A stretch of DNA of 64,000 nucleotides from Cristatella mucedo. Lineage: Eukaryota > Bryozoa > Phylactolaemata > Cristatellidae. Shown here one piece after another: positions 31,841 through 43,159 of the stretch. The stretch is from NCBI GenBank assembly GCA_009760855.2, contig WPIO01000031.1, positions 2,024,001 to 2,088,000 on the forward strand, read 5' to 3'. The notes under the pieces are model-generated. The model was not told the origin of the DNA. It searched no databases and saw nothing but the letters and a program-made list of their open reading frames with translations. Positions within the stretch are counted from its first letter, which is position 1; each line of letters starts with the position of its first letter. The translations under genes were made by a program, and so were the position numbers.

Positions 31841-33465
31841 ATGAGTAAGCTTGCTGATTTTACTAGACGAAATATTGGCGAGTCTTTTTATCAGTATGCT
31901 ACTAGAATGGTTTATGTATATCATTCTATGTTACTGTCGCTTCTAAATTTTGCCTTTGGCGAAATCACATCAGGGTTTTATAAGTACAGATACAATTCAA
32001 ACAGTCGTCTCGAGATGGTTCCTAACATGCATAGAATTATGCCTTCTCTCAGCGATCTTATGTCATCAACTCTTTAGAGACATCCAAATTTTAGGTTTAA
32101 AATAGCTTTTGAAGTTACTCTTAAACATGATAATGGACTTGAAAAGGTAAATAGTATTTCTCATGACGACTCAAGTGTCATAGTAAGCAGGAGGACGAAT
32201 TATCGCGAGGAAATTATGGATTTTAGTAATAAAATTAATAATAGCATATTTCAGACTTTGACAAACGACAGACTAGACGAAATTGACGAAGAGCTATTTC
32301 TGTATATGGAATTGAATGTTCTATTACTGTATATAGGACTCAAGTAGATACCTCTTACATTCCTCTTCCTACCCACATCGCAGTTAAGAAGTGCTGTATT
32401 AATTTAAAGAATGACGATGAATATTATGGGCTTTGGTGTGTCTTGAAATATTTACACCCTGTTCCTAAGAATGGTAAAAGGATTAGTGATTTGAGATGGA
32501 CACACGATCATCAGTATGCACATTTACAAATCGATGCTTCAGCACTAGATTGGCCACAACCGATAGAATAGATTGAAAAGCTGGCAAAGATATTAATTTT
32601 TACTATAAATATTGATGAATAACATCATTACATCGAGCCTAACTCTACTAATCTAGTTGAATCTGAAAAAAACTTTGTTATTCTGCTTATTAGCAATGAA
32701 GGTGAAACTGTAAGGGATTATTTCTTGTTAAAGACTTTAATTTATAATGTAGAACTAGTGCTTCTAATACGGCATTCTTTTGTAAGCCTTGTTTGAATAG
32801 GTATTATACCCCAAACCTTTGGATGAGCATATGATATTATGCGAACCATTGAATTATGGAGTTACACAAATTAAGATGAAAGTAGAAGGCTCAACTGTGT
32901 ATTTCAAGCCATATTCAAATGTTATTATGCAGGTTTTTAATGTTTGCTTATTGATGTGAGGGAGCGTGGTAGGAATGACCTGCCATTACGATCTTTTCAT
33001 GAACACAAACTGTGTTCAGCCTCATATGTAATAGTTGATACTGATAATAAAAAGAACCACCATTCTTTCTATCAAATTGAGAATGGTTGGTTAATCTGAA
33101 TTGTTAATAACTGAGATGATAAGACATGCCAAGTATTTTAGGAAATAGCTGAAATTTTTTTTGAAGAGAATGACAGTGTTATAATTCTTACTAATTGGCA
33201 AGAAATAATATAAGAATGCGAAGTCTTGTTGAATTTGTGGGCAAGAGTTTAATGATATTGTGGTAAAATGTAGAGATCATTCTCATATAGCTGGAAAGTA
33301 TGGAGGGGCTGCTCATGACTGACGTAATCTTGGCGCAAGAGTTGTTCCAAAGAAATTCAAGTTGAATGTACGTATTCGCAATCTTCGTAGGTGTGCCTCT
33401 CATCTCATAATCCAAGATCTAGGTAAGTTTAATTATGATGAGAGTGTCATCGCTAATAACTTTGA
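31841..33465 (+). pseudogene. Polinton DNA polymerase B, N-terminal remnant
   Basis: In several frames broken by stops, it shows the N-terminal part typical of Polinton PolB: KCCINLKNDDE..GLW..L..LHPV, LLISNEG, then the endonuclease VII-like zinc motif region CRDHSHIAGKYGGAAH, normally just before the exonuclease fold. The motif order is right and conservation is good enough to name the family. No frame is long enough to be functional. A LINE-A interrupts it at the right side. Confidence 0.75.
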
Positions 33466-33467
33466 CA

Positions 33468-34116
33468 GTCCGACCGGCATGTGCAATCAGGCGATTACAG
33501 ATGGTGCAAAACTCCTCAGCTAGGCTTTTCTGTCGTAAGCGTTGCTGTTGCCACATCAAACCACTTCTCGCGGACCTGCACTGGCTACCAGTCAAATAAC
33601 GGATCGACTTCAAAATGTTGTCACTCACTTTTAGGTCGCTTCATTCTTTGGCTCCAGCCTATCTCTCAGATATAATCCCCCACCAGAACAAGCATCGTAC
33701 CACTCGCTTTTTGGAATCCAACAGTTTACTAATACCTCGTACAAACCTCAAATCCTTTGGAGACCGTGCATTTAGTTCATATGCTCCCAAAGCCTGGAAC
33801 TCCCTCCCGACTTTCGTCAGAACATCCCCTGCCTTGACCTCATTTAAAAAGAACTTAACACACCTATTTAGGTCAGCATTTAGTGGGTCCCGGTGATTCG
33901 TCCTTGATGCGCTTATGCGTGCTGACACTGTGCATGCTGCCACTTACCACATTTGCATGCTGACCCTGTGCATGTCACCCCTAACCATGTTATTCATGTT
34001 TATCAAGCATGATATTACTCACCATTCAATCGCGCTTCCCTTTGCAGCAAATGTGAAGCGCCTAGAAAGGGATTTAGTTCTCTGAGGGCGCTATATCAAG
34101 TGCATTATTATTATTA
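33468..34116 (+). mobile_element. LINE-A 3' half inside Polinton PolB
   Basis: The C-terminal domain of the LINE-A protein is mostly open (frame 33615-33896: HSLAPAYLSDI, FGDRAFSSYAPKAWNSLP), then the 3' untranslated repeats, terminal hairpin and ATT tail. Polinton PolB text continues on both sides, showing insertion after the Polinton. Confidence 0.85.
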
Positions 34117-34745
34117 GTAAAGGTAAATGGCTATTGACCTAGGAGATTTAGTTTTATATATGGATTCACTGCAGATGTTACCTCATTCATTGAAAGTTCT
34201 GGCTAAGTAATTGAAGGATGAAAATTATATCGTGACTAAGGCTGTATTCTCTACAAGGTTAAGGCTGTATTCTCTGCTAGGTTAAGGCTGTATTCTCCAC
34301 TAGGTATCCTCTTGCGAAAGATCAACCAAGTGTGAGTAAGATGATAGCTGAGAAAGGATTCTGTCATTAAGAATATGTGGATTCTTAAGATAAATTCGAA
34401 GAAACTGAGTTGCCACATGTTGATAAGTTTAAGTCTAGAGTAGAAGGTGAGAGGATAGAACCGGATGATTCTATCGAATCTAAGAAAATGGTTTATGACA
34501 AGCTAAACAAATGTAAGCGTGAGATAGATTAGGATTCTAGAAAGAAGAGACGTACAAGTGCTACGCAAGATGTGATGGAGAGGGACTGAGAAAAATAAGC
34601 AAAAGGATGCTAATATGGAATGGGGAAAGAAGAAGTCTCACGCTAAGGCTTTTGGTTGTAAGGGTATTGGAGACTATCGAGATTTATATCTTACGACAAA
34701 TGCCAGCATATTAGCTGACATATTTGAAAGTTTTAGACAAAATTT
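34117..34745 (+). pseudogene. Polinton DNA polymerase B, continuation
   Basis: After the LINE, DSLQMLPHSLKVLAK matches the PolB block that follows the exonuclease motifs. Near 34660-34740 the text DYRDLYLTTNASILADIFES matches the DYxxLYLxxDVLLLADVFE block. In between are stops and a triplicated 23-base repeat. The polymerase palm after this block is missing, so more than half of the gene is deleted. Confidence 0.75.
34234..34305. repeat. Three tandem 23-bp repeats
   Basis: GTTAAGGCTGTATTCTCT recurs three times with a 23-base period (first copy starts with ACTAAGGC). The unit is not a multiple of three and lies in the dead PolB. Confidence 0.85.
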
Positions 34746-34749
34746 GTAT

Positions 34750-34812
34750 TCCAGGTACTCATTTATCAAATGCATTATTATTATTAATATTAATATTATT
34801 ATTATTATCAAT
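34750..34812 (+). mobile_element. LINE-A tail remnant
   Basis: TTATCAAATGCATTATTATT plus a long ATT/ATC run equals the last bases of LINE-A. It accounts for the Ile/Asn run in the open frame that crosses it. Confidence 0.5.
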
Positions 34813-35148
34813 ATCAAATTCAATCTGGATGGCGGTGGTAAGTTTATCGTGAAAATAAAGGGCGACTATTTAGTATTTCTAGGTTCAAAAGCGTTATCTG
34901 GTAGAACTAATTCTTTCGGCGATGCTACCGGTTTTGTTTCTAACTTGCGAGAATCCTCTAATCCTGCCATGGTACGTGGAATGCCTTACGAAGACATTGA
35001 GAGAGCGCTGTATTTCTCTGGAACGTATTTAACATGGGATAAAATGGAAATACCGTCTACAAAATATTTCAATGAAGGTAGAGTAAATTGTAGTTTGGTG
35101 GATATTAGCAAGAATTATTACAACGAGAAAAAGAGCGAGGCGATATAA
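34813..35148 (+). CDS. Polinton cargo ORF, unknown function
   Basis: An open stretch of about 110 codons ends at TAA, with normal composition (KFIVKIKGDYLVFLGSKAL, ERALYFSGTYLTWDKMEIP). The upstream part of the open frame belongs to PolB and a LINE tail, so its true start is not visible. I do not recognise the family. By location it may be a structural protein gene of the element. It is probably not functional now. Confidence 0.35.
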   Translation: MKFNLDGGGKFIVKIKGDYLVFLGSKALSGRTNSFGDATGFVSNLRESSNPAMVRGMPYEDIERALYFSGTYLTWDKMEIPSTKYFNEGRVNCSLVDISKNYYNEKKSEAI

Positions 35149-35151
35149 ATC

Positions 35152-35334
35152 ATGGATTTGGCAGTTATATTTCCAGGCAGAAAAATAGACATGCTCATTG
35201 ACAACCACTCTTTTCTATATCTTGCTTTTGGTGCTCTCAAAGAAATAACGAGTTCCCGATTTAGTCTAGGGGATCAGAATAGAAAAAGCGTTGCTACCAT
35301 TGGCAAATCTGTAGTCACTGTTGACATTAGGTAA
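35152..35334 (+). CDS. Polinton small ORF, unknown
   Basis: A 60-codon frame begins four bases after the previous stop (MDLAVIFPGRKIDMLIDNHS). No motif is recognised. Same-strand tight spacing suggests it was the next gene of the Polinton or the continuation of the previous one after a stop. Confidence 0.3.
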   Translation: MDLAVIFPGRKIDMLIDNHSFLYLAFGALKEITSSRFSLGDQNRKSVATIGKSVVTVDIR

Positions 35335-35456
35335 AGATTAAATATAGAGAGCAAGATGGGCTTTCCTAAAGCACGTGGAGGTAATTGAAAAACAATCGTT
35401 GGCGAAAGAGCTGTTTATACAGTAATTATTTAAAGAACATGGCTCTAAAATAGTTA

Positions 35457-35711
35457 GTGGAGCAAAACCCAGCAGTCGACGCTTGTATTGCAATTGCAAA
35501 TAAAGTTAATGACTGTAAAGGTGCGAAAGATACTCAACAAAGATTGGAGGCTGTAAATCTTGGGAACGATCAAGGGAAGCGAAAGCGAAAATATGATGAA
35601 CGTAAGGCAGATGAAGAGAGTAAAGGAATTACTCAACGAAGCGAAGATGAAGAGTACTACTATAAGGAAAACAAAGAGAAAGGGAAGAAGCGGAGTATGA
35701 ACAAAGGTTAA
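35457..35711 (+). CDS. Polinton charged coiled-coil-like ORF
   Basis: An 84-codon frame is very rich in Lys, Glu and Asp (RKRKYDERKADEESK) and probably helical. The reading continues in another frame (RDSDPAMYTGLDRSM), so it is likely a piece of a longer broken gene. Family not recognised. Confidence 0.35.
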   Translation: MEQNPAVDACIAIANKVNDCKGAKDTQQRLEAVNLGNDQGKRKRKYDERKADEESKGITQRSEDEEYYYKENKEKGKKRSMNKG

Positions 35712-36224
35712 GGGATAGCGATCCTGCAATGTATACAGGATTAGACAGATCAATGACGAGCATGGCTAGGAAAGAACCAGAAACGATATTGACAGAAAGT
35801 GAAAGTCAAGTGATTTGACCACCTCCGTATCAAACTTTTTCTCTATTTATACAGAGGGGTGGTGCATCAACTAGCAGAATTTGCGGGCTGTTTGTACATT
35901 AGAAAGAGGAGAAAACTATTTTTAAATACTATCGTGTAGGGATAATTGATTTGAACCTAGGTAAGATATTTCATATGGCAGATAGAGAAGTACCTCCGAC
36001 ACTCATCTATAACATTCAGTATTATAAGTATCTATCGGCTGATGGAACTCAAGCAACTGCAATTATTCCTTAATTATTAATTATTCCTTTATTAATACTG
36101 TGTTCCTTTATTAGTTATTATTATTAATTATTCCTTGCAATTATTCCAGGATTATTTCCTGGATTCCTGGAATATCAAGTTCATCGTAGAAGCTAGAAAT
36201 GCGGATTACGAGTGTGCAATCACG
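35712..36224 (+). pseudogene. Polinton unassigned coding remnants
   Basis: Separate open blocks include IIDLNLGKIFHMADREVPP and WNIKFIVEARNADYECAITS, with A/T-rich duplications (ATTATTCCTT words) between them. The second block is cut by LINE-A. The origin as Polinton genes is inferred from position and base composition. Confidence 0.35.
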
Positions 36225-36868
36225 AGCTTACAGCTAGTGTAAAACTCTGTAGCTAGGCTTGTCTATCGTGAGCATCGCAGTTGCCACATTACACAACCTG
36301 TCGCCGACCTTCACTGGCTCCCAGTCAAGCAACGCATCGATTTAAAGGTTCTGTAGCTCACTTTTTAGGTTCCTTAATTCTAGCTCAAGCATATTTATTG
36401 GATCTACTGCCCCACCAGGCTAATCATCGTAGCACCCCCATATCGGAATCTAACTGTTAGCCTATATCTCGTACAAACACATCAGATCCTTTAAAAACCT
36501 TGTTTTTAATTCGTATGCTCTCAGAGCCCCTGAAACTCACTTCCGACTTCCGTCACAACATTCCCCAACTTGTCCCCATTAAAAAAAAATGAAAACGCTC
36601 CTATTTATTCCAGAATTTAGTGGGCCCCTGTGATTCAACCTTTACGTGCTTATGCGTGCTGACACTATGCAAGCTGCTACTAACCATATGTGCATGCTGA
36701 GCCTGTGCAGGTCGCCACTAACCATGATATTCTTGATGTGCTTATTTAGCATGTTACCACCGACCTTTTGATCGTGCTTCCTTTGCAGCAAATGTAGAGC
36801 ACCTAGAAAGAGATTAAATTCTCTTACGGCGCTTTATCAAGTGTGTTATCATTGTTATTATTACCTTT
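36225..36868 (+). mobile_element. LINE-A 3' half
   Basis: Decayed C-terminal domain (LVxNSVARLVYR, HWLPVKQRIDLKV), 3' untranslated repeats, terminal hairpin and ATT tail. It is older-looking than the 33.5 kb copy. Confidence 0.8.
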
Positions 36869-36939
36869 ATCTCAAAACGTGGATATCGCGTTACCAGCAG
36901 GTGACATCAGAATAATTAATCTTAATGGATGGTGGAGTT

Positions 36940-37621
36940 GTACCCAGGCTAGGTTCGATTGGCGGGGACTGGACGGCTGTAGTGTGATGGGGGGTCGCCG
37001 GCTGGGCCGGTGTCTGACCTATGGGCACGGCCGGATTTGTGGGGACGAGAGGTCACCGGGGCTCTTGGGTAAGCGAAGTTAGCTGACTAGGTCGTGGTGT
37101 TGGACGCTCCTGGTCTAAACGAACTACGCACCTGGATGGGCGCAGGCGAGCTCCGGCGATGCGGCCACGCACGCAAGGCAACGAGTGCCCAAGGCCCGAG
37201 CGGAGCTGGATAGTACGCTCGTTGTTGTGACGTATATTCCGCGTTCACCATGTAGCGTATTTGTGCCCCCCCCCCCGGGAGTTGGCGTCTTTCAGCGGAA
37301 GCTCTCTACTATGGTAGACGCCGACTCCGACTAGCCAAGCAGCTACCCAGCTAGCCGAATCTTTGATCGCGTTCTCTAGTTACTCGTAATCGTACAGTTA
37401 AAACAGAGACGGTACAAAGGCGGGACTGCGGAAGCCGACCGAGCAACTTCTCCCTGTAGACTTGTTTAGTTCTCCCCTTTTGTTGTTGGCGTATGCGTTA
37501 CTATAAAGAGGTTTAACCTGACGGCCGCTTGTCTTAGCACAGCTGCATGGCGAGCGGCACCGTGGTCTGAGCATGGCAGGGCTTGGCGGGAAATAGCCTC
37601 TGACCCCTGGAACTGATCTAC
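36940..37621. mobile_element. GC-rich insertion with flanking GGAGTT, possible solo LTR
   Basis: A block of about 680 bases, clearly GC-richer than the Polinton around it, is flanked by GGAGTT at 36934-36939 and 37622-37627. It starts TGTACCC or GTACCC, has no open frame of note and no clear inverted ends, which fits a solo LTR better than a DNA transposon. It does not resemble the gypsy LTR region here. Confidence 0.4.
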
Positions 37622-38290
37622 GGAGTTATCAGGCCGCATTTAATAGAATTGCAGTTAGATTTAAAGTTATTAGTGGTACTGGAAATAGAAATGTCAGCCT
37701 CTTAACCAGCTGCATAATTACAAGAATAGAGTAGATGAAATATAAAAAATTATAGCGCCCACAACTCCGTAATGTTCTTTTTCCATGTAGTAGTGTTAGA
37801 GATCATTGTATCGTTGATTATCGTCAATTTAACTGTGTTTTAAAATAGTTTCGAACATATCTGTTTAATGACCCGAACGCATTCGGAGTTAGTTGAGAAT
37901 ATTGAATAGATTTGAAATGCTTACATCCACCAGCCAATGAATGCAGGCTTTCACATTCTTTTTCATCTATAAAAAACCTGAGACATTTTCAGATAAGTTT
38001 TGCAAACTAATCAGTAACACTTCATAAGCACTCTACCGTCGCTAGCAAAGTCGGGTTTTTTGTAATTGTTATCGCAGATAGAACGCATAAGCTTGTAACG
38101 TCTTATGATTGCAGGCTGAGAACTGCTGCAAATTAGTTATCGGTGTTTAGGTTTATAAAATTCGTACAAAAATATCCGGATATTGTAAATCTACTTTGCA
38201 CAAATTGCAAGTCAATGCCATATATTAAATAGAAGAGATGTCTTTCAAAACATTAAATATGAGAGCGAGATGGAGAATAAGATGAGAATG
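37622..38290 (+). pseudogene. Polinton unassigned coding remnant
   Basis: A frame with few stops (AAFNRIAVRFKVISGTGNRN; then FRFIKFVQKYPDIVNLLC) runs through A/T-rich DNA. No family is recognised. Confidence 0.3.
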
Positions 38291-38642
38291 CTGCCATCGT
38301 TCAAGCATTCAAGCGTAGACCTAGAAATATTCCTAGCGGTTTCTTTGATGTTACCACACCGAACGATCTGCATCAGGCAGATATACTCTACCTACCTAAC
38401 GAGAAAAGACACAGGTATGCATTGTGATTATAGATATGACGATCAGGTTTAAAGATGCCAGACCATTAAAACAAAGGCTTCTAGAGGTGTGAGTAAAGCC
38501 ATCACATAAACCATCTACTAAAAAAGCAAACGACCTAGGGTAATGACTGTAAGTCCTGGATCAGAGTTTAAAGGAGAATTAAAAAAAGGAATGGATAAAC
38601 GTGTGATGATTAGAGAAGCTGCAACTAAGAAGAATGTTGCGA

Positions 38643-38651
38643 TAGTGTAGA

Positions 38652-38695
<44 letters not shown>

Positions 38696-38705
38696 TACAC
38701 TATCC

Positions 38706-38716
<11 letters not shown>
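38643..38716. repeat. (TA)n flanked by inverted GATAGTGTAG
   Basis: GATAGTGTAG at 38640-38649 and CTACACTATC at 38695-38704 flank a (TA)n run, making a long hairpin. A further (TA)n follows to 38740. Confidence 0.75.
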
Positions 38717-38737
<21 letters not shown>

Positions 38738-38743
<6 letters not shown>

Positions 38744-38878
38744 CATTTGTATAGAGCCCCAAGAGAACTAAATCTTTATTCAGGCGCTTCACATATGCCT
38801 CAGGGCTCGAGCCCACGACCTCAGCCAGACTTTAGTCGGGGCGAGCACCTTAACCGCTGGACCAACCCAGCTTGGCTG
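38738..38878 (-). mobile_element. SINE1 in Polinton integrase
   Basis: Reverse SINE1 with tail, B box (GGGCTCGAGCCC) and A-box region (TTAACCGCTGGACCAACCC), inserted in the integrase remnant next to the TA run. Confidence 0.85.
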
Positions 38879-39284
38879 AATAGAACTGATACTTAGAGGT
38901 TATTCATGTATTAACACGAACATGAGTTGAAAGCGAAAAATGGTGAAATAAATAGAGAGTGGGATAAGGACTTTCCGAAATTAATAGATTACTTAAACAA
39001 TAGCGAAACTGCAATGATTGGTAAGAAACCGGTAAACGCGATAAAAAAAAAAATCAGAATACGAAGGTGAGGAGTATGAAGGTGAGGAACCTTTAGAGTT
39101 AAGAACTAGCGTTTGATACTTGGGCTAGAAGATGGAGAAGGTAAAAGCGAAAAGAGAATAAGAGCTCATGATGCAAATTATTCGTTCGTTGAAGGTTCAT
39201 ACAGTTTTAAGGATAATCCTTGTGTGAAGTCAGAAAATTTGATATTGGGTAAATAACGTTAAGAGAAGCTTTGTATGAAAAGAG

Positions 39285-40620
39285 TTAAACGCTCTCAACC
39301 ATGGTTAGTCTGGCAGAGTTCATTCCATCAATGGTTATTTCCTGCAACTCATCTTGAGTGAACTCGTCATCAGATAACGCATTAATAATATTTTTTAATA
39401 ACTTGTCTTTGGCAGTTAGTTTTGAGTGTTTTCTCGATTTGTGAAATAACGTTATTAGCTGAACCAATGAGAAAACCCATACCGGCTAAAACTATGGAAA
39501 CGTGGCAAATTTCATTGACTTCGTTTATGTAAGAATTCATAATCGCAGCAAGAACACATGTAAATATGATTAAGAATTGAAATATATCTATGAAGCTAGA
39601 GTAACTTTCTTCAAACAGGATGCAATCCTAGCGCTTTCAGCTGTAAGGTAAATGGACGTTTTCTTAGCAAAATCTTTTCTTGGGTTAGGCATCTTATTAT
39701 GATTATTCATCATATTCTTCACAGCTAAATGAAAATGAATTGATAGGAAAATCTGAAGAAATAAAAGAATCTTCGTCAATGTAACTGAGGAGGTTTGGTT
39801 CTTTGTCATGAATAAAATTACAATACTTGATTGAAACTAAGTCTGGTAATCTAGACAAGTATTGATCGACAGTAAGATTTTAGTCAGTAGTAGAGTCAAA
39901 AACGATAGTTTCTACCTGTGTATAAGGTAGATTCACTTGGTAGGGATATCGTTTACAGTTATGAAGTAATCGTGTTGGGAATTTGGAGATAGTCTAATTG
40001 TAGGCATAATGTTGAAAATTCTGTCTAGATAATCTTTAATCATAATGCAAGGTAAGAAGTAACGTCCAATAGCTCTTGAGTAATTGAAATGTCTCCTTAC
40101 ACGACTGATTACATCTTGAATAGTTACATCTCTATCTATTTTCTATGTAAAAAAAGAGAAAAGATAGCTAAAAGGAATTAATAATCTAATCACAAGAAAA
40201 TCCTCTATCGCAGTAGCAAGGATGTCGCCCGCAACCGCTGCAAACCTAAAGCTTTGGGACGTAGTCATAATCACCTACTTTAATAGTTGGTAAAGCTAAC
40301 AACTCGAGTTCTATTTCATAATCGTACTTAGACTTCCATGAATCAGTAACACCTTTTTCGCATTTAATTAAATAAATAATTCATTTATATAGCGCCCCAA
40401 GAGAACTTAATCTCTATTCAGGAGCTTCCCATATGCCTCGGGGCTCGAGCCCACAGTCAGACCTTGGTCGGGGCGAGCACTTTAACCGCTAGTCCAAACC
40501 AGAATTTAAAACGTTCATACATAATATCACGTTGATCGCACGTATAGTTACGCATAATGGAAAACTTAAAATGCCATTTATTCTAACAATCTCACCATAC
40601 TTTTTCCAAGACATCTTACT
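39285..40620 (-). pseudogene. Polinton minus-strand genes, unassigned
   Basis: Coding-like text lies on the minus strand in pieces: RVRRHFNYSRAIGRYFLPCI (around 40050), DQYLSRLPDLVSIKYCNFIH (around 39830) and a membrane-type piece FQFLIIFTCVLAAIMNSYIN then IVLAGMGFLIGSANNVI (39430-39590), followed by 39467-39285. Two likely membrane helices are separated by a short loop. Families are not recognised. Genes converging on the integrase are normal in Polintons. Confidence 0.4.
40375..40503 (-). mobile_element. SINE1 in Polinton right part
   Basis: Reverse SINE1 with a small deletion between B box (GGGCTCGAGCCC) and A box (TTTAACCGCTAGTCCAAACC). The tail begins ATAATTCATTTATATAGCGC. Confidence 0.85.
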
Positions 40621-40939
40621 AATCAACCACGTCTATCCGATCGCTGCTTATTAATAATTCACATATTGTTTCCGTCTTTCTTTATCTCTAGCAAGTTGTT
40701 CGCTATAAATCTAATCTCTTTCGATAATCTTTTTAGTTAGCCTTTCAAATGTAGTAGTATCATCAACCACAGTTAAATATTTAGAGATTAAGATATTCAA
40801 ATTATTAATAATTCTAGATATTTATTCCCTAACTTCAAATTGTTTCCATAAAATGTCGTTAGTTCTTTGTTTCCTATCATGAAACCTCTCACGGCGCGCC
40901 TAATGTAAATCAAAAACATGGCGTGACTTTTTATACTCG

Positions 40940-41127
40940 TAGAACGCTTTCCTTTAAATGAAAATAATTATACCCAATTAGTGTTCTAGTACACAGCTGA
41001 GTTACGTTAGGTAGGAGGGTTTTGACGTTGCTAGGTCGCAGCTAGGACGCTGCGCCGGCGGATTCTGGTTAAAAATCCGCTGGGACAGCGATCCAGAGCT
41101 CTGGAGTTAGCTACGAAAAAACCTACT
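40940..41127. repeat. Polinton right inverted terminal repeat
   Basis: Inverse of the left repeat, from CCTTTAAATG to CCTACT, with shared GACGCTGCGCCGG and GGGACAGCGAT. Confidence 0.8.
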
Positions 41128-43030
41128 GCTCGGGGTTATACTGGTTCAGAAGCTTGGCGCTGCAGAACCGCTTTCATGCTTGACGGACGTTGGCTATCAT
41201 TATCTAAACGCGGCGGAAATGTTAAGCGCGTGGCAGTTTTACAAACGCCTGTACAGCCTGCACGTGCGTCAAACGCCGGCCTGCGTGAGACTCCGTGACT
41301 ACGCGAGTACTTACGCGCACACGCATCGTTTATGCGAAAAACGCTGCATCAACGCCCTCAGTGGGGAATACACAAATCTGGGTACTTAAAGTTATTGTTT
41401 TATATAGAGAAAAGTTTGCACCGCAGGTGGTTAATCTGGCGCCGAGGCGACTAGCGAGCTTTAATGATATTCCGCGTGACTACCTTGCGCTCAATTTTTG
41501 TAGTAACGCCCGAGTATACATTTAAATTACAACACTTCGAACGAACTTTAGCGAAGTGTCCGTGTAAATCCATTGAAAATATTTAGCAAGACCCAAGCTG
41601 AGCATTGGTAGGCTTTGCAGCAGAGCTACACTTACAATTAATAGCGTCAGTGGGAGAAACGGGCACCTAAATAAGTCGTGAAGAAGACAAAATCTTCGTC
41701 CAGCATGGGCTTACATCGGTCTGCGCCTTCTCAGACTTTCATTTATTCTCCGCCTCAGACGACAATATATCAGGGCTTCCGATGAGGCTGCCGACGACAG
41801 TTTGCGGCATTTTCTCCGACGGGTTCAGTGCGACCTGATGACATGAAAACTTACTTTGCACACTTGACTCACGAGAACTTTGCCGTCGGTCAAGAAAAGG
41901 GCGATTTTCGAGCTCATACTTGCTATAAGTGTTCTATCTATTTTAAAAAGAGAAAGCGCACGATTCCCTACACTGCCAACGTTTTTTTGGCGGAGTGATG
42001 CAAATAGATAAGGCGTATAGTCGTCCAGCCGCAGGTTCAATAGCTCCGGATTGTATTTGGAATTACGAGTGGATGGTTAGACTTTTGCGCTTCAATGGAC
42101 AGCTATTATGAGTTTTAAATGCTCCAAAGTGATGGCGTGGGTTTGTGAGTGAATACTTTAGCGAAGCAAGTATACGTGAATTTTTACTTCCATGTTGCTA
42201 CAACTTTTCTCTCATTTAAAACAGAGACAAATACATTTGATTCCGCCATTTTCCAAACGTTCTTATCGACGATGGAATTAGGTACGGTGCGGAGGACTTG
42301 AAAAGAATTCTCTCTCTCTTTCTCTCTCTCGAGGTGAGGTGACCAATATATATAATTTGGAATGTCTTTCTGTGTTGTCTGTCTACAAGTTGAGTATCGA
42401 AACCTGCAGGCACTATCTGATCATAAACACCACTCACGTTTACTCAATGAAAAAGCTTGTACGATAATTTTGAGTGTAATCGTATAAAACTCAGTTGACC
42501 ATGTGTTCAGCGGTCGGGTTTGATAGCCAGCAACTAGTCTGTCTGCTGCTGCGACACATCGATACTCAAATACCCTCAAGTACACAGCGACAGCACAGAC
42601 GGCAAGTATAAGCAGATGATATGGTTGCAGAATGGAGACATGCAAGTCTCCAACCTGAAGCAATGTTTATCAGAAATGGAAAGGCCAAAGGACTTGACCA
42701 TTCGGTTATTCATATGGATTAAAGAAAAATAAAGTAAATGCCGCAGGCTTGCACAGCCTCATTTATATCGCGGCACAAAAGCTGTAGCAGCTACCGCTCA
42801 CTGCTTGCAGTTGGCGATAAAGGATTGCTTGCTGAGTGAGGTGGGTGGGATTCAAACCAACGCACGATTCGGATTGCAAAGTACCAGCACCTTGCACCAG
42901 GACTACTACTCAGGTGTAAAGTAAAAGTCGGCTGATCCAAATGCCCAATTATTTACCATAAATGGTGGCAGAAGAGCTTGAGCTGCAAACGCTTCAAGTA
43001 GTAGAAAATAATTACACTAAGTTTTTTTTA
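41128..43030. other. No gene recognised
   Basis: Several 60-80 codon frames on both strands lack domains or matching splice sites. A minus-strand frame at 42421-42663 has a hydrophobic stretch (ILAVCAVAVYLRV). It cannot be linked to a gene here; a 3' exon of the RNF213-like gene in this region is not excluded. Confidence 0.35.
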
Positions 43031-43035
43031 TACAT

Positions 43036-43145
43036 ATTTAATGTATCTCCACCTGTAGCTCCTCAAACTAAAAAGAATATGTTGGTGTTAGCCAGAAGTT
43101 TTTTATAGTGCATTCAAAGCCTGAGCAGCTTCCGGTGCCCGTATA
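43036..43145 (-). mobile_element. LINE-B 3' end, old
   Basis: The same 3' untranslated words as other LINE-B copies (TAATGTATCTCC, GTTGGTGTTA, GCxGCTTCCGGT) with more changes and about 110 bases kept. Confidence 0.6.
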
Positions 43146-43159
43146 GAGCCCTATGAGAG

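Larger units (their letters stand above)
38295..39252 (+). pseudogene. Polinton retroviral-type integrase remnant
   Basis: Text in shifting frames matches the rve integrase of Polinton-like elements: FDVTTPNDLHQADILYLPNE (first catalytic Asp), IVIIDMTIRFKDARPLK, SPGSEFKGELKKGM (second Asp region) and, after an insertion, FPKLIDYLNN..IGKKPVNAI and the C-terminal RIRAHDANYSFVEGSY. A (TA)n run and a SINE1 split it at 38655-38878. The frame is lost at least three times, so it is inactive. Confidence 0.75.
31637..41127 (+). mobile_element. Decayed Polinton/Maverick DNA transposon
   Basis: It is bounded by inverted terminal repeats of about 190 bases (31637-31827 and 40940-41127), much more A/T-rich than its flanks. 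It contains remnants of a protein-primed type DNA polymerase B (left) and a retroviral-type integrase (right), the hallmark pair of Polintons, which are self-synthesising elements related to adintoviruses. Span is about 9.5 kb, including later insertions of two or three LINE-A pieces, two SINE1 copies and an LTR-like segment, so the original remnant is only about 7 kb against the usual 15-20 kb. Capsid, packaging ATPase and protease could not be recognised. A 6-bp target duplication is not clear. Confidence 0.8.

Noticed and set aside
34615-35148. 177-codon frame as one intact Polinton protein
   Set aside because: Its first third is the PolB block DYRDLYL..ADIFES, its middle is a LINE-A tail (Ile/Asn run); only the last 110 codons may be one gene.
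41180-41389. 69-codon plus-strand frame after the Polinton end
   Set aside because: No domain, no matching splice partners, composition like flanking DNA.
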